Source: Sialis fuliginosa (Eukaryota > Arthropoda > Insecta > Megaloptera > Sialidae). From it: 64,000 bases of DNA. The notes under the pieces are model-generated. The model was not told the origin of the DNA. It made no database searches and saw only the letters and a program-made list of their open reading frames with translations. The DNA lies in assembly GCA_961205875.1 (NCBI GenBank), contig OY540809.1, positions 11,110,267 to 11,174,266 of the forward strand, given 5' to 3'. A program made the translations under genes and the position numbers. This document shows, one piece after another, positions 47,000 through 59,240 of the stretch (positions are counted from its first letter, which is position 1; each line of letters begins with the position of its first letter).

Positions 47000-48200
47000 G
47001 AAACACAGCTCCTGCGATATTTAAATATTGTTATACATTTGAAATAATAAACTAGCATTCAGTTCGGAGTGTTTTAATTTTAATTGAATACAAATATATT
47101 TAACTATACGTGCATATATATATACATATATGTGTGCATACATAGATGTATTTGTGTTTGAGGGTAAATAAATTAAAGTAAAATAACAATGATTACAAGA
47201 AAAAGCTTGGTTTCGGCTGGAGATCTGTGATTGTGTGTGTGTAAGAAGTTTTCTAGTTCCTGCTGAGAGCTTTTTTACTGAAAAATATTAACGTTGTTTG
47301 TGTGGGTTTGTCTGTCTGTTGTGTGTGCGTCTGTGTGCGTTTATGTATGAGTGTGTATGTGCATTAATTACGTAATTGGATTATGTAACAGTTGCTGAGC
47401 TGTTCTACGTGTTTTTGTCTCGTTATTGTTTGAATAGGGATTTTGTATGATCGATTTGATTTCTAAAATTAATTAATGTTATATTATTTTCTAAATTCCG
47501 ATAGCTATATAGATTATTTAGTAGGGTACGATAAAATCGTAATTATCTATAAGGATCAGTGATAATTTAGAAGTGTTAAATTCCGAAACAGATTTTTTTA
47601 TTGATATACGTGGATATAAAATGTAGTATGTATTTAAAGCATAAATAATTGGTATATATATAGACTATTTGAGAAAGATTTCAATGAACCCAATGAAGCA
47701 AAAAGTATAATATATTAATATTTACATGTATAATCTATTTATAAATTAAAAGTTATGCAAGCATTATATCTAGATAATAATTCACACAAATATTCTTTAC
47801 TTTAATATTGATTTTTTGAGTTCTTATTAAAAAAAGTGTATTTAGTATTTTTAAATTTAATTTTTAATGCAATAACATTGATGTTATGTTTATCTTTCTA
47901 TGTAATGTGAAAAATAGGTGTATTATAGTTCAGACTCATATCAATTTGTTATTTATTAATGTAATAATAAAGTTAATAAGCGTATACATATAAACAATAT
48001 TTATAAACAATAAACGTGTTTTTTTAAACTGTTGAGTGTGTTATTAAAATAATAAATTCATAGTGGTGACGAGACTAATTTAGATATTTTAAATGAATTC
48101 GTGTTTAAAACGTCGACGATATGAACAATGAATAATTTAAAATAGAAAATGAAAAACGGCATAAAGTTTTCTCCATTTCGTGAATGTTTTATTGGCAATT
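47000..48200. other. AT-rich DNA with GT-rich patches
   Basis: A GTGTGTGCGTCTGTGTGCGT-type patch at 47220-47370; otherwise nothing recognised between the CpG-rich segment and the start exon at 48378. Confidence 0.4.
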
Positions 48201-48377
48201 ATCAAATTGTTAGTGGCACGTCTTGCACAAGAGATGGCAGCACGGTTGTTATGAAGAAGAAAGACGTGATAGGATAGAACAAGCAAGCGCGAGGCGGTGT
48301 GGTGTAGCGGTGCTGGTGGCATTAAGAATTGAGATACCGCTGTAATTTAATATTCCCATTCAATTTGTTCATCCTCA

Positions 48378-48401
48378 ATGGCTGAAAATCAAATTGCGCA
48401 G
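48378..48401 (+). CDS. Short start-codon exon (MAENQIAQ), possible alternative first exon
   Basis: ATG in good context (CTCAATGG) followed by eight codons ending CAG, then GTAATT. It leaves in phase 0, like the start exons at 18934 and 30128. The 150 bases upstream (48220-48330) are more G/C-rich than the surroundings and could hold the promoter. Very short exons of this type arise by chance, so the call rests on context and shared phase. Confidence 0.35.
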
Positions 48402-49782
48402 GTAATTTGCTATTATGTATAAATGAGTGATGCTTGTTTGTGTCAATATCTTCACTTAACTCTATTTGTGCTAGTTAATGCAGTTCACTGATAGGTATAT
48501 AATTGGTTAACGCGGACTCTTCATATATACCTTGAACGAGTATGTCCTGGTTACTCTAGTACATCTTTAGTATTTAAGTCTGATGAAGTAATTTGATTAA
48601 TCATTAGCTATAAATTATATAATCAAATCAAAGTTTATTGTTCTGTTGTTACAGGAAAGTTACAAAAAAAGTAGCTAATTACAATAAGAAAATGATTGGT
48701 TACTAATACAAAATAATAATCAAAATTTGTAATTTAAAAATTCCTCTTGGCTATACAAAAACCTCCATTTTAAGGAAGTTGTTGTTTACAGTACATATTT
48801 TTAAATATTTTGGATATGTTTTTTATTTTGATATGTTTGCTTGTTTATATTATAAAAGTGAATTTCTTCTAATATTTATTAATGCGACTACAACGCGGAA
48901 GAAGCCGCAAACAGGTCGCTTGTTTTATATAGTTTTATCAATAGATAACAAAATATTATTTAAAGCGAATCTGTCGAAAATCAGTTAACATTTATCCAAA
49001 ATTAATCAATGAGGTGACACCCGTATAATATGTTAAAAAATAAAGCCTAGTATAATGTGTAAAAACATTTTTTTGGCCCTTGAAAGTCTAAGGGGTGTGT
49101 GTGGTAACCATCGATTTTTTTTTAAATATTTTTTCTGTCGTTAAAAAATCACAGGGGTGACACCCGCCTAATATGTAAAAAATAAAACTTATTGAATTTT
49201 GGCGTTGGGGGGGGGGGGACATTCTCGATTATAATGTTAATGTAACACCTCATGCTTTTGTTATAATTTTTTTCATATTAATACCTATTTTATAGTATAA
49301 ATAATATAATATTCTGGCTTTTACCCCCCCTTCGCCACTGTATATGATTGCAAATATGTAGCTTTAAATAAATACAATTTTATAATTTTATAATAGACGC
49401 GTTATACAGTAGGTACTTTAGGCAACTGCCTAAGGTCTCGAGTTGAGCAAATAAATAAAAAAATGTATCTATATTTGAAGACTTTTATTTGACTTTTTTT
49501 TAATTCAACCGGTATATGTACATATATTGAATAATATATACATATGTACATACAAAATGGAATACTGTAGTACCTTTAATACCAACCCTGTTTAATGCAA
49601 CAGTGATTTTATGCGGACTTATATTAATATGAATTTTTCTTTGTCGAATAAAAATGTCAATTATGGAATTTTTTCGTGGATGACATCCAAACCTCGGCGC
49701 TCACAACGATATAATAAGGATAATATGTTATATTAAAAACATAATTGCAACATTTTTTCGCCCTCATCTCAGAAAGGCTGTA

Positions 49783-51293
49783 GCCGGGTAAGCATGCAAA
49801 ACATGCCTTTACATGGATTTGGCTGATTATTTTTTTGGAAGTCGCATTCTATTAAACATTCAACCTGACCATATATTAGCTTCCAAAAATTTATAGTTTT
49901 CGAAAAAAAAATTATTTTTGAATTTCAAAAAAAAATTATTTTTTGATAATCTGTCAGTCGAATTTGATGGTGCTTTAAATATATTATAGAGGTACTTATG
50001 ACTCATCAGAGGTAATTTTATTATGATCCTCTGTACATAATAAACCAGAAAAAAAAATTAATAAAATTTAAAAAATCAAAAAAGACCATGTTGTCTTCGG
50101 AGGGCAATCACAATTTTTTTATATATTATACCTTGTATGTACCCAAACAACATATCAAAATCCCAAATTGATACAAAGGGTATAACATACTCGTATAAAT
50201 TCGCATGCGGTCGTATCGGAGTGGCGCGAGCATGGCGCGGGCGAGTGCAAGTGTCTTAATACTTTTAAAATATCTCTAATTTGTTGCTAAACAGGACTGG
50301 GCTAGCCCAGAGGCATATTGAAAATTTGACGGGGCCCATAGTCTGACAAAAACAAAATATAGAGGCCGTAGCCGGGAATATATGGGAACTGAATTAATTT
50401 TACAATTTTTTTTCTCATAGGTTGCTTTTTAACTAAAATTAAATCGCCCTAAATGTCTGTGCTTCAATATATTCATTTTTGCTCAGATAATTTTTATTAA
50501 AAAAAAAAAATCTTGTCTATAGTTTTTAATGGAAGAGATTCGCTAGTTCACAGCGGAAATGTGATTTGTTACTACTAAAGTCGATTATAAACATTTCTAA
50601 GCGATTTGGGGCGATTTTTTGTTACTTAAAAAGCAGCCTATGAGAAAAAAAATTGTAAAATTAATTCAATGGAGCAGTTCCCATATATTCCCGGCTACGG
50701 CCTCTATATTTTGTTTTTGTCAGACTATGGGCCCCGTCAAATTTTCAATATGCCTCTGGGCTAGCCCAGTCCTGTTTAGCAACAAATTAGAGATATTTTA
50801 AAAGTATTAAGACACTTGCACTCGCCCGCGCCATGCTCGCTCCACTCCGATACGACCGCATGCGAATTTATACGAGTATGTTATACCCTTTGTATCAATT
50901 TGGGATTTTGATATGTTGTTTGGGTACATACAAGGTATAATATATAAAAAAATTGTGATTGCCCTCCGAAGACAACATGGTCTTTTTTGATTTTTTAAAT
51001 TTTATTAATTTTTTTTTCTGGTTTATTGTGTACAGAGGATCATAATAAAATTACCTCTGATGAGTCATAAGTACCTCTATAATATATTTAAAGCACCATC
51101 AAATTCGACTGACAGATTATCAAAAAAAAATTTTTTTTTGAAAATCAAAAAAATTTTTTTTTTCGAAAACTATAAATTTTTGGAAGCTAATATTTGGTCA
51201 GGTTGAATGTTTAATAGAATGTGACTTCCAAAAAAATAATCAGCCAAATCCATGTAAAGGCATGTTTTGCATGCTTACCCGGCTACAGCCTTT
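49783..51293. repeat. 1.5-kb near-perfect hairpin (foldback)
   Basis: The outer ends AAAGGCTGTAGCCGGGTAAG (49783) and CTTACCCGGCTACAGCCTTT (to 51293) are exact inverses. The arms, about 670 bp each, stay alignable to about 50450 and 50608, with few differences, mostly in A/T runs. The spacer is about 160 bases. Arms include an island at 50205-50260 (ATGGCGCGGGCGAGTGC), matched inverted at 50815-50870. The plus-strand frame at 50619-50801 is a by-product. Confidence 0.92.
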
Positions 51294-51299
51294 AATCCG

Positions 51300-52920
51300 A
51301 ATTCTTCTGCAAACCTATAAAAAGTAGAAATGAGTTTTCCAAAAAAATTAAATGTATATACGTATAATACGAAAAAACATTTTTTAAATTTATATTGATC
51401 CACAAAATTGCATTCTTTTAGATTGTATGAAAATAAACTTCATAAGATTTTTTTTATATTAAAGTTGAATCATAATTTTTGATAAAATTATGATTTGGCT
51501 GCTATTTATCTGTCTCATTAAAAAGGAAATATTACCGGAAACTTTTTATTTTAATAATGTATTTATTATGTAAATTAGTTGGCAACAGTTATGATACTAA
51601 AAATGATTACAATTCTGCGGCAATTTTTCAAAATTATATAACAATGTTTTATAGATTTTATATTTTTTTCAGTACCAGACAGTAGGAAACAATAGTTATG
51701 CGAAAACAAATAAAATGCTACAATAAAAAAATGCTATGTATTATTTTCGTTGTTTATAAACAGTAAAATTTTATTGGGAATTCTAATCTTATCCCGTATA
51801 TAAACCATAAATCTATTCAATGTATGTTTTATTTTTATTGTCTAGAATATATTTATATTTTTGTATATGAATATTTGTTTTTGAGAAATCTTATATTACC
51901 TAGTTTTTTTATACATTTATTTATTATTTATACGTTTTTAGGGGTAGGAAGTCGAAATCACTTTTTTGTTATTTTATTGTATCTTTTCTTGCCTGAAACA
52001 TGGAAAATAAAGTCTACACTTTTTGACTAGAATACTCCAATTTCTGTGGTCATAGATAACCACTAGAAAATCCGTACAGGACACCAAAATAGTGGGCTGT
52101 TAAAGATAATTGAATCTTAACTCCTATCAATATATTATATATTATTTAAGTAAAAAAGAAAATTTGAAATAAAATATTAATACCATCTGAAAAGTTCTCT
52201 TTTGAACTCATCTATGATCACAAAAAAAGGCATATATTCTAATTAAAAAAACAGCTTTTTATATACTAGACGTAAATTTGGTATGTTGATTTTTAGAATT
52301 TATTTATTTTTTAAAGTGATTATCTTGTTATATGCGCTCTACTAGAGATTGAGTCCCATTGTCACCTAAAATAATCTCCAGTTTCGTCATCAAAGTTTGG
52401 TTATCGCAATATGACACGTAAAAAACTGCTAATAATACCTATTTAGTGTTGAATGTTTCCTTGTTCCAGATTCGTGTTATAATGTTTGACTCACTTCGTG
52501 ATTCACTGTTTGCTTTGTTGTTCTGTAACATATTTGTACGAATATAATATAAATAAATATATATGTAGGTGCATGTACATACACGTTAGGTGGTTATGAA
52601 AATCTTCCTTCCCCCAGATAAAATGAAAAGTCGGCACCTATGTATAGTTTTTTAGAACCCACTCAGGACAAAGATGATTTGAATAATTGTAAATTCGGAT
52701 AATTGAATTATGGAAAACAACCTTACTCTCGACAAAAACACGTATCAATACAATTCGAACAGTTTGTTTTTTGCTGCTTTCTCAAAAAGCAGTTCAAACC
52801 CTCTGTTCTGTTCAATTTTTGGTTTTTCACTATCAGATTAGTTTGATTGGGTTTTCAATTTTGATATCGATATTGGTTTATTAATAAATCACATTATCGC
52901 GATCAGATAATAGACGTTCT
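51300..52920. other. AT-rich DNA without recognised features
   Basis: The frame at 51824-52030 is Phe/Tyr/Leu-rich because of T-rich composition and has no supporting signals. Confidence 0.4.
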
Positions 52921-52923
52921 ATT

Positions 52924-53235
52924 CAATGGCGTATTTACGTTAAGTGCCGCCCTGGGCCAAAAAAAAATGCCGCCCTGGGTAAAAAATAATTGCCGCCCCT
53001 GTACCAAGGGAAAATATAATATATTTTTAACAGTCAAAATTCCTATATGAACTAAAAAATTTGAAGTTTATATAAATAATGGAAAATATAAACCACATAA
53101 AAAACTGATGACCTTTTTTTTTGTCTTACTACTCATTTTTTGTTTCCCTATATTTTTTTTTAAATATGCTAAAAAAATCTACCGCCCCTCTCGGTCTGTC
53201 GCCCTAGGCCATGGCCCCCATGGCCCCATGGTAAA
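52924..53235. mobile_element. hAT-like element, sister of the nested copy at 16873
   Basis: Left end CAATGGCGTATTTACG, right end CATGGTAAATACGCCTCTG, with the exact 8-bp duplication GTTCTATT on both sides (52916-52923 and 53236-53243). Length 312 bp. Internal GCCGCCCTGGG units next to A tracts match the other copy. Confidence 0.9.
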
Positions 53236-53791
53236 TACGCCTCTGGTTCTATTGTACTTGGCTATGTAGAAGCAATAAATGTAATATAGAAGGAAAATAG
53301 ACAAGAGCTAGATCATGTTTGAATTTCCACTTACTACATACTACATCTATCATCTACATAATTCTCACGTGCATTATATGACACTATTCGGTGCATAAAT
53401 TCATTACATTCCCATTTCTGTGCGCATTGTGCGGCGGAGCTCGGGTTAAATCTCTGCCAAGCCCGCGTGTTTCAATAGGATGATTAATCGCATGCACTGG
53501 ATGAAATATGTTGCATTGTGTCTACAATCAAGAACAGAAATTGTACGTAGTCGGCGGTTTGTGTTCGCTAAATTGACGTCAGTTTAATTGCGAATACAGA
53601 TCTGTTGTTTTCAGAGGTATTAATAAGTGGCGTTGTTTGTGAGTTCGATGTTGCAATTGTTTTCATGCGTTTCGGGGGATCAGTATTAATAATGAACTTA
53701 CTTTAGCGAAATGTAATGAACCAAGCTTCTCAGTTTTAGATCGGGGTGCTAGAGCTTGATGCTTTGGAGGATCAGAATTCATCATTAATAA

Positions 53792-54155
53792 CACAGCTAC
53801 ACAAAAAAAGTTGCGGAGCCATATATTTGAGCTTGAATTTTGGGTTTAGCCAACTTGGAAAAATTCAACCTAAACTCAAAATTCAAGCTCGAATAATAAA
53901 AAAATTAATAAGCAAAAAATTTCAAAAAATTAAATTTCGACAATGCTGGACCAATACTACAATGCTATATAGATTGCTTTTTTATATCCCTCCTTTTTTT
54001 GGAAAAATTCAACTTAAGCCCAAAATTCAAGCTCAAATAAAAAAAACTGGTAAGCAGTAAATTCCAAAAATTTGAATTTCGACTATGCTCGACCAATACT
54101 ACAATGCTATATACTTGGCTTTTTTGGCTCCGCACTTTTTTTTTGTGTAGCTGTG
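53792..54155. mobile_element. Inverted-repeat element with TAA duplication, internal tandem
   Basis: Left CACAGCTACACAAAAAAAG and right CTTTTTTTTTGTGTAGCTGTG, then GGAGCCA and TGGCTCCG, are inverted repeats. TAA on both sides fits a PIF/Harbinger-type insertion. Inside, a block of about 142 bases occurs twice (AAAATTCAA, CAAAATTCAAGCTC, ACCAATACTACAATGCTATA). The 104-codon frame across it is a by-product. Confidence 0.75.
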
Positions 54156-54269
54156 TAATGATCTTTAGTTAAATTGATTCTAGCCATTTTAGTTTTTATA
54201 GCACCTTATTTTTGGATCAAGTATAGGCAGAGGCGTAACTTGGAATTGGTGAAACAAAAGATCTCTAGT

Positions 54270-54590
54270 AATCCATACTAATATTATAAATGCGAAAGTG
54301 TGTCTATCTCTCAGTCTGTTTGTTACCTTTTCCCGTGAAAAGGTAATTACTGAATTGATCTTGATGAAATTTGGTAGGGAGATAGCTTGCATCATGAGGA
54401 AGGACATAGGCTACTTTATATCCTGAAAATTTATTAGACAAAAAATGGGTGTGTGACATTTGTACGCATTATAAACGTGAACACAACCAACGTGCAAATG
54501 CGAAACTAAAAACCTGTTTTATCGACTATCATATCAGAAATCTGTATTAACTTACCTGTATTCCACTCCAACGAAGTCGCGGGTAATAGC
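54270..54590 (-). repeat. Dispersed repeat family G, longest copy
   Basis: Carries GTTTGTTACCTTTTCCCGTG, GATCTTGATGAAATTTGGTA and GGGAGATAGCTTGCATCATG. It extends further than the other copies, through TTATCGACTATCATATC to ACGAAGTCGCGGGTAATAGC. Confidence 0.65.
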
Positions 54591-55425
54591 TTGTAGAAAA
54601 TAAAAGATTTATTGTGATATAATTCGTTGTTATAATCTATCTTACCTTTTTATAGTGTTTTGCCTAGTTTTCAATCTCTTTGCTATCGAATTGATTATCG
54701 CGTGATGTCTTAATTGATTTAGGATTTTATATTTCATACGACTTTTGGAAGAAATTATAATACGTAATCATAATTAGAACGTAGCTGCATTTATTTTTCT
54801 GTTAATGCCGTGTAAGATTCAATAAAATGATGATATCACAAAGAGTTAGATTATATATTTTTGAAAATTGTTAAAGCATTTGCATGCAAAAGCTCAATTT
54901 GCTCGAACATCAGATATGCTCGTGATTCACATGTATTTAGTATCAGAATAATTATTCTTACAAACCTACTAGCTGATTTATTGCGAAAAAGGATGTTACG
55001 AAGAAAGAACAAAGAATGGAAAGAAACTACTGTAGAGAATAAAAAGGATAAAAAAGATACGACTATAAATTATTTTTATATCTTTTGAAGAGCTCTGAAG
55101 ATATCCTGTTTAATATTAATAATATGTTAGCTATCACAGTCCAAATTAAGTGACATAAACTCAGAAACGAGTAGAAACCACATAAATATATACATATATA
55201 TCTACCCTTTTTATATTATATTCATTATTATTGGATTATGTTATTTGACCTTGTTCGAGATATTGGTCATTAAAATGTGTATGTTCTATAAAAATACTTC
55301 TGATGCAAATAATTTTACAAAATTATGATCATTTTATAGCTCTAAGTATGTAGACCATATATGGTAAAGAATTATTAACCAAATTTAATATTTTAATTGT
55401 AGGATGAAATAATGTGATCATTTTT

Positions 55426-55880
55426 AGGGTTCCGAAGAAACCCTATTAATCTTACTTTGTCGTCCATCCGTCCGTCCTTTTCAGTCAAAGCAAAATATCT
55501 CGTAAACTATACAAGATAGAATCTTGAAATTTCTATTGAACTTGTAAAATGATGTCCTTTAGTAAAACATGTACAAATTTGTTGAAAAAATAATTTAAAA
55601 AAAGTTATACCAAGGGATGTGGCACGTCAAAATATATAACAAAACCAGTGGAATTTGACCCATTTTCTTATTTTGTTCTAAATCTCTTTTTTATCTCAAT
55701 CAGTAGAATTTCACCGTACTTTTTATTTTTTTCTAACTCAAAAATGGCGCCTCTAGGAGCTCCAAGCAGTAATTTATTTTGCCCCCCCCCCCCCCCCTCC
55801 TCCTTTAACTCGGTAATTACTAGCTCAAAAAAGCTGAAAACAAATTGGTAGCGAGGCTTTGATAGGACTACCAATTTTTA
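55426..55880 (+). mobile_element. Element family F, truncated copy
   Basis: Starts TTTTTAGGGTTCCGAAGAAA with CGTCCATCCGTCCGTCC, then the same ACCAAGGGATGTGGCACGTC unit and a run of C near 55783. The right inverted end is missing. Confidence 0.65.
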
Positions 55881-56455
55881 AAATTATTTAATTTTGAACA
55901 AATTTGACTAAAAAAATTAAATTAAATTTTCTATAAAAAACATCACAATATTTGTAATGAAATATTCCCTTAAAAAAATTATCTCATTTCGTAGAATTTA
56001 GCACTGTGTCATCACTTGGCAGATGTTTTTTCTTTTGTGAATTACAAGTAATACATTGAATAACTAACTCACGTACACGACTAAAACTTTTTCAATGATG
56101 TGTAGAATGATAAATCGATTATACCTGTTTATTGAGCAAATATATATGGCATAATCTGTGAGATTGCATGTAAATCGTGTTAGTACAAATTTATAGCATA
56201 ATGGAGTTACTTAGACAGGTCCTGTTCGTCTATGGGAATGGGGGTTGACTGTTAATTAATTAATCAGATTATATGAATATGTCAAAGGGTTAATTGACTA
56301 GATTCTGTATACAATATTAATGTGAAAGTGAATTTTTATGTGTGTTTAAAAAAAATAAGATCTAATTTTTAAATGAAATAATTTCTAAAATCCATGCACA
56401 AATATTAAATTTTAGAAGTGGCATCTGTTAGAGAACTGTGAAGTGGTATTGCAGT

Positions 56456-56470
56456 ATGAACAATGAACAA
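56456..56470 (+). CDS. Very short start-codon exon (MNNEQ), possible alternative first exon
   Basis: ATG AAC AAT GAA CAA followed by a consensus donor GTAAGT at 56471, again in phase 0. A GCAG directly before the ATG could be an acceptor. With five codons the evidence is thin; it is listed because strand, phase and donor quality match the other three start exons. Confidence 0.25.
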
Positions 56471-56849
56471 GTAAGTGTCCTATATCGATCAGATTTGCTA
56501 ATCTTCGTGGGATTCATAATTGAATAAGCTTTAAAAAAAAGTCCAGTAAAGTTTTTTCGTAGCAGTTGTACTTTTTTTTAGATAATCGGAATTTTATGCG
56601 TCGGATAGAGATTATAAAAACTTTTCCTTTATAAAAACATGTTTTTTTTTATTATCAGAAGAAAAAATCAATAGTTCCAATGAAGGATTACGTTTTAATG
56701 ACCACTTTCCGATGCATAAAACTTCGATTATCTTGTAAAGTATAAATCCTACAATTAAAAAAATTAATGAACTTTTTTTGATGCTTGTTGTATGAGAAAT
56801 CTCGTGGTGATTAGGAATTCCGGTCGATCTGGGCATCCTGTATAAAATC

Positions 56850-57950
56850 GTTATTTACTGGAACAAAAATGCATAAAGTTAAGAGAACATCAATTAATTT
56901 TAATGACAATTGGTCATCGTAAACGCGAGAAAATTTAACACCGAAGTTTGCAAACTGCAGAATTGGGTCTATGTAGTAATTATATCTGAACAACGAAAAT
57001 TAAATAGACGGCCGTTCGCAGTAAACTTCGTCACTTTAATTACTGCCCGAGTTTGTTTTTAAAACTATAAATTATCAAGCTGACAACAACAATCTGAATG
57101 CGGGAGGAGGTCAGCTTGTAAACAACAAGGCAAAACGCTCCTCGACTACCTCCATTATTTCACCGAGGAAAAAACGGACAAAAACACTGAGGCATAGAAA
57201 AAGTTCTGACATGTACTATAGAAGAGTTTGCCCGTTCCTCGTTACTGTGTTGTTACATAATACAGAACACTGTCCGATAAATGTGTTCTTTAATGGGCTT
57301 TCTTTTATGTTTGGTATTTTGATTGGTGTAATGTAAAATGGCATGATATAATCAACGAACGATTAACGTATTATGTTTTTTGACGTGAATAATATCCATT
57401 GAATAATTCAGAAACTAAAAGTCTGACTGGGATGATTTTGGTATCATTCTAACCGGCGTATTGGTCTGTACCCATTAAACACTGAGCCACCCCCGCGGAA
57501 TTGCGGTACGGGTGGATAGAACGCACAGCGATCATTTTGCGCGCTTGTGAAGTTAACAATCAGTATAGCTCGACACTCAGAGCAGCTATCTCGCTGGTTT
57601 TGGTCTCAAGTTATTGATCTCAATTAAATCTACGTAATGTAAGCACAAATCAAAATATTTAATCAGTTAAAACACGTGCAAAAGCCAATATGAAATATAA
57701 AAGACGCATAGCATTGGAAAGCTGTCAGAAAATATACCATTACCAGGAACTGAAAGTGATATACAGAGCATACCAAAATGCGAAAGTCAGCGGCTTGGTC
57801 AACGACGGCACAAACACATCATAAGTCTTAGTTTTATCTAACCCCATTGCCTCGAATGACGCGACCTTGGATTTGGAACGTATTCACGTCAATCCCTCGA
57901 CTGTGAATTCTGACACAGTCACACCCATTTTTTTCGTTTATTGTAGGTAT
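56850..57950. other. Mixed-composition unique DNA
   Basis: 57000-57250 and 57460-57640 are less AT-rich than average and lack repeat matches in the window. A GTAAGC donor-like site near 57638 and CAGTATAG near 57562 would allow an untranslated exon, but the support is weak. Confidence 0.25.
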
Positions 57951-58019
57951 CTACATATTAAGAAATAACAAATGTTTTTTTTACAAGACTTAATAAATTA
58001 AGACTTAATAATTAAGGCT

Positions 58020-58330
58020 TTACACAAGACGAGACTAGGCTTAGGCAAGTATCGTCTCGGTCTCGTGCATTTTCTCATTTTTTTATGTTACATAAAAAAA
58101 TCAATTTTATTCTTCCACAAAATTCGTTGGATTTAAATTGTTTATATTGTACCTTACAGTTATCAAGGAATCTAAAATCATGTTATTGTCAATCCATTAA
58201 TTAAAATCAAAATCTTCGACGAGACTTATAAATCGGTCTGGTCTCGTTAAAATTTAAACAGTCTTGTCTCGGTATCTAAAATTTAATCCGGTCTTACAAA
58301 CTATACAAGAGCAAGAAAAGTCTCACCTCG
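58020..58330. repeat. GACGAGAC-rich segment, relative of 39870-40195
   Basis: Multiple ACGAGAC or GTCTCGT units (58028, 58055, 58218, 58240, 58265). It starts AGGCTTTACACAAGACGAGA, comparable to the terminus seen at 40195. Boundaries are approximate. Confidence 0.45.
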
Positions 58331-58609
58331 GTGTAAGCTCTAAGTAAATTTAAGTGTAGTTGTGTATTTTTTGGTTTACGTATAGCAAATGTTGCATAGT
58401 AAAATACACGTTGCTGAGGATTATCTTGATGTTTTGGTTGCAACTTGCAAGATAGAACTTTAAGTGGTATATGTATAAGACCGCACATACACAATAGCTT
58501 TTCTAGGTATTTAAGGTTATGTGTTCCAATTAACAGCGAAATTACTATTAAATAATTTGTAGGGAAAATGAAATACGCTGACTTATGTTTTTTTTTTAAA
58601 TATATATAT

Positions 58610-58795
58610 CCGACTTCAAAAAAAAAAAACCTGAAAACACTGAAAAGTATACCTAATAATTAATTTTAACAGTTTTTGAAGTCGTTTTTCTTTTTTAATT
58701 TATTAAAAAGTTTTTTATTAGCTTGTCATCGACTTCAAAAACTGTTAAATTTAATTGTAGGTATGCTTTTCAGTGTTTTACGGTTTTTTTAAATC
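58610..58795. repeat. Small foldback, arms about 60 bp
   Basis: CTGAAAAGTATACCTAATAA then TAACAGTTTTTGAAGTCG on the left; CGACTTCAAAAACTGTTA then GGTATGCTTTTCAG on the right. The loop is about 40 bases. Confidence 0.65.
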
Positions 58796-58923
58796 AGTTT
58801 TATTTTTATGTTTTAAGTTTTTTATTTTTCTGATAAAATTTATATGGCACCACCTCGGGAGTATACTCTTTCAACAAACGATATATATAAAATATATAAT
58901 ATACTAGTAGTGACGTTAATTAT

Positions 58924-59240
58924 AATAAATAAAAACAACTTGTTTGTCTAAACGTCAAAAATTTAATAAAGAATAAGTATTTGTAAGCTTTCGATTCACA
59001 GAATCATCGTCAGGTTAAAATATAATAAATAACAATTAAACACAATTAATATAAATTAATATAATGAAAATATTGATTTTTCTGAATTTTTATTTTAAAA
59101 GATCAATATATTAATTTATATTGATTGTATTTAATTGTTATTTATTATATTTTAGCCTGACGATGATTCTGTGAATCGAAAGGTTGCCAATACTTATTCT
59201 TTATTGAATTTTTAACGTTTAGACAAACAAGTTGTTTTTA
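58924..59240. repeat. Foldback related to the one at 27542
   Basis: Outer blocks ACTTGTTTGTCTAAACGT and ATTCACAGAATCATCGTCAG, and their inverse at the right end, match 27542-27845. The middle (ATTAATATAAATTAATATAA and its partner) is different sequence but also self-complementary. Confidence 0.75.

Noticed and set aside
46608-47058. Two frames of over 100 codons on opposite strands around the CpG-rich segment
   Set aside because: Both depend on low stop density in G/C-rich DNA. The segment is better read as promoter or untranslated exon.
53746-54060. Plus-strand frame of 104 codons
   Set aside because: It is produced by the internal tandem of the inverted-repeat element at 53792-54155.
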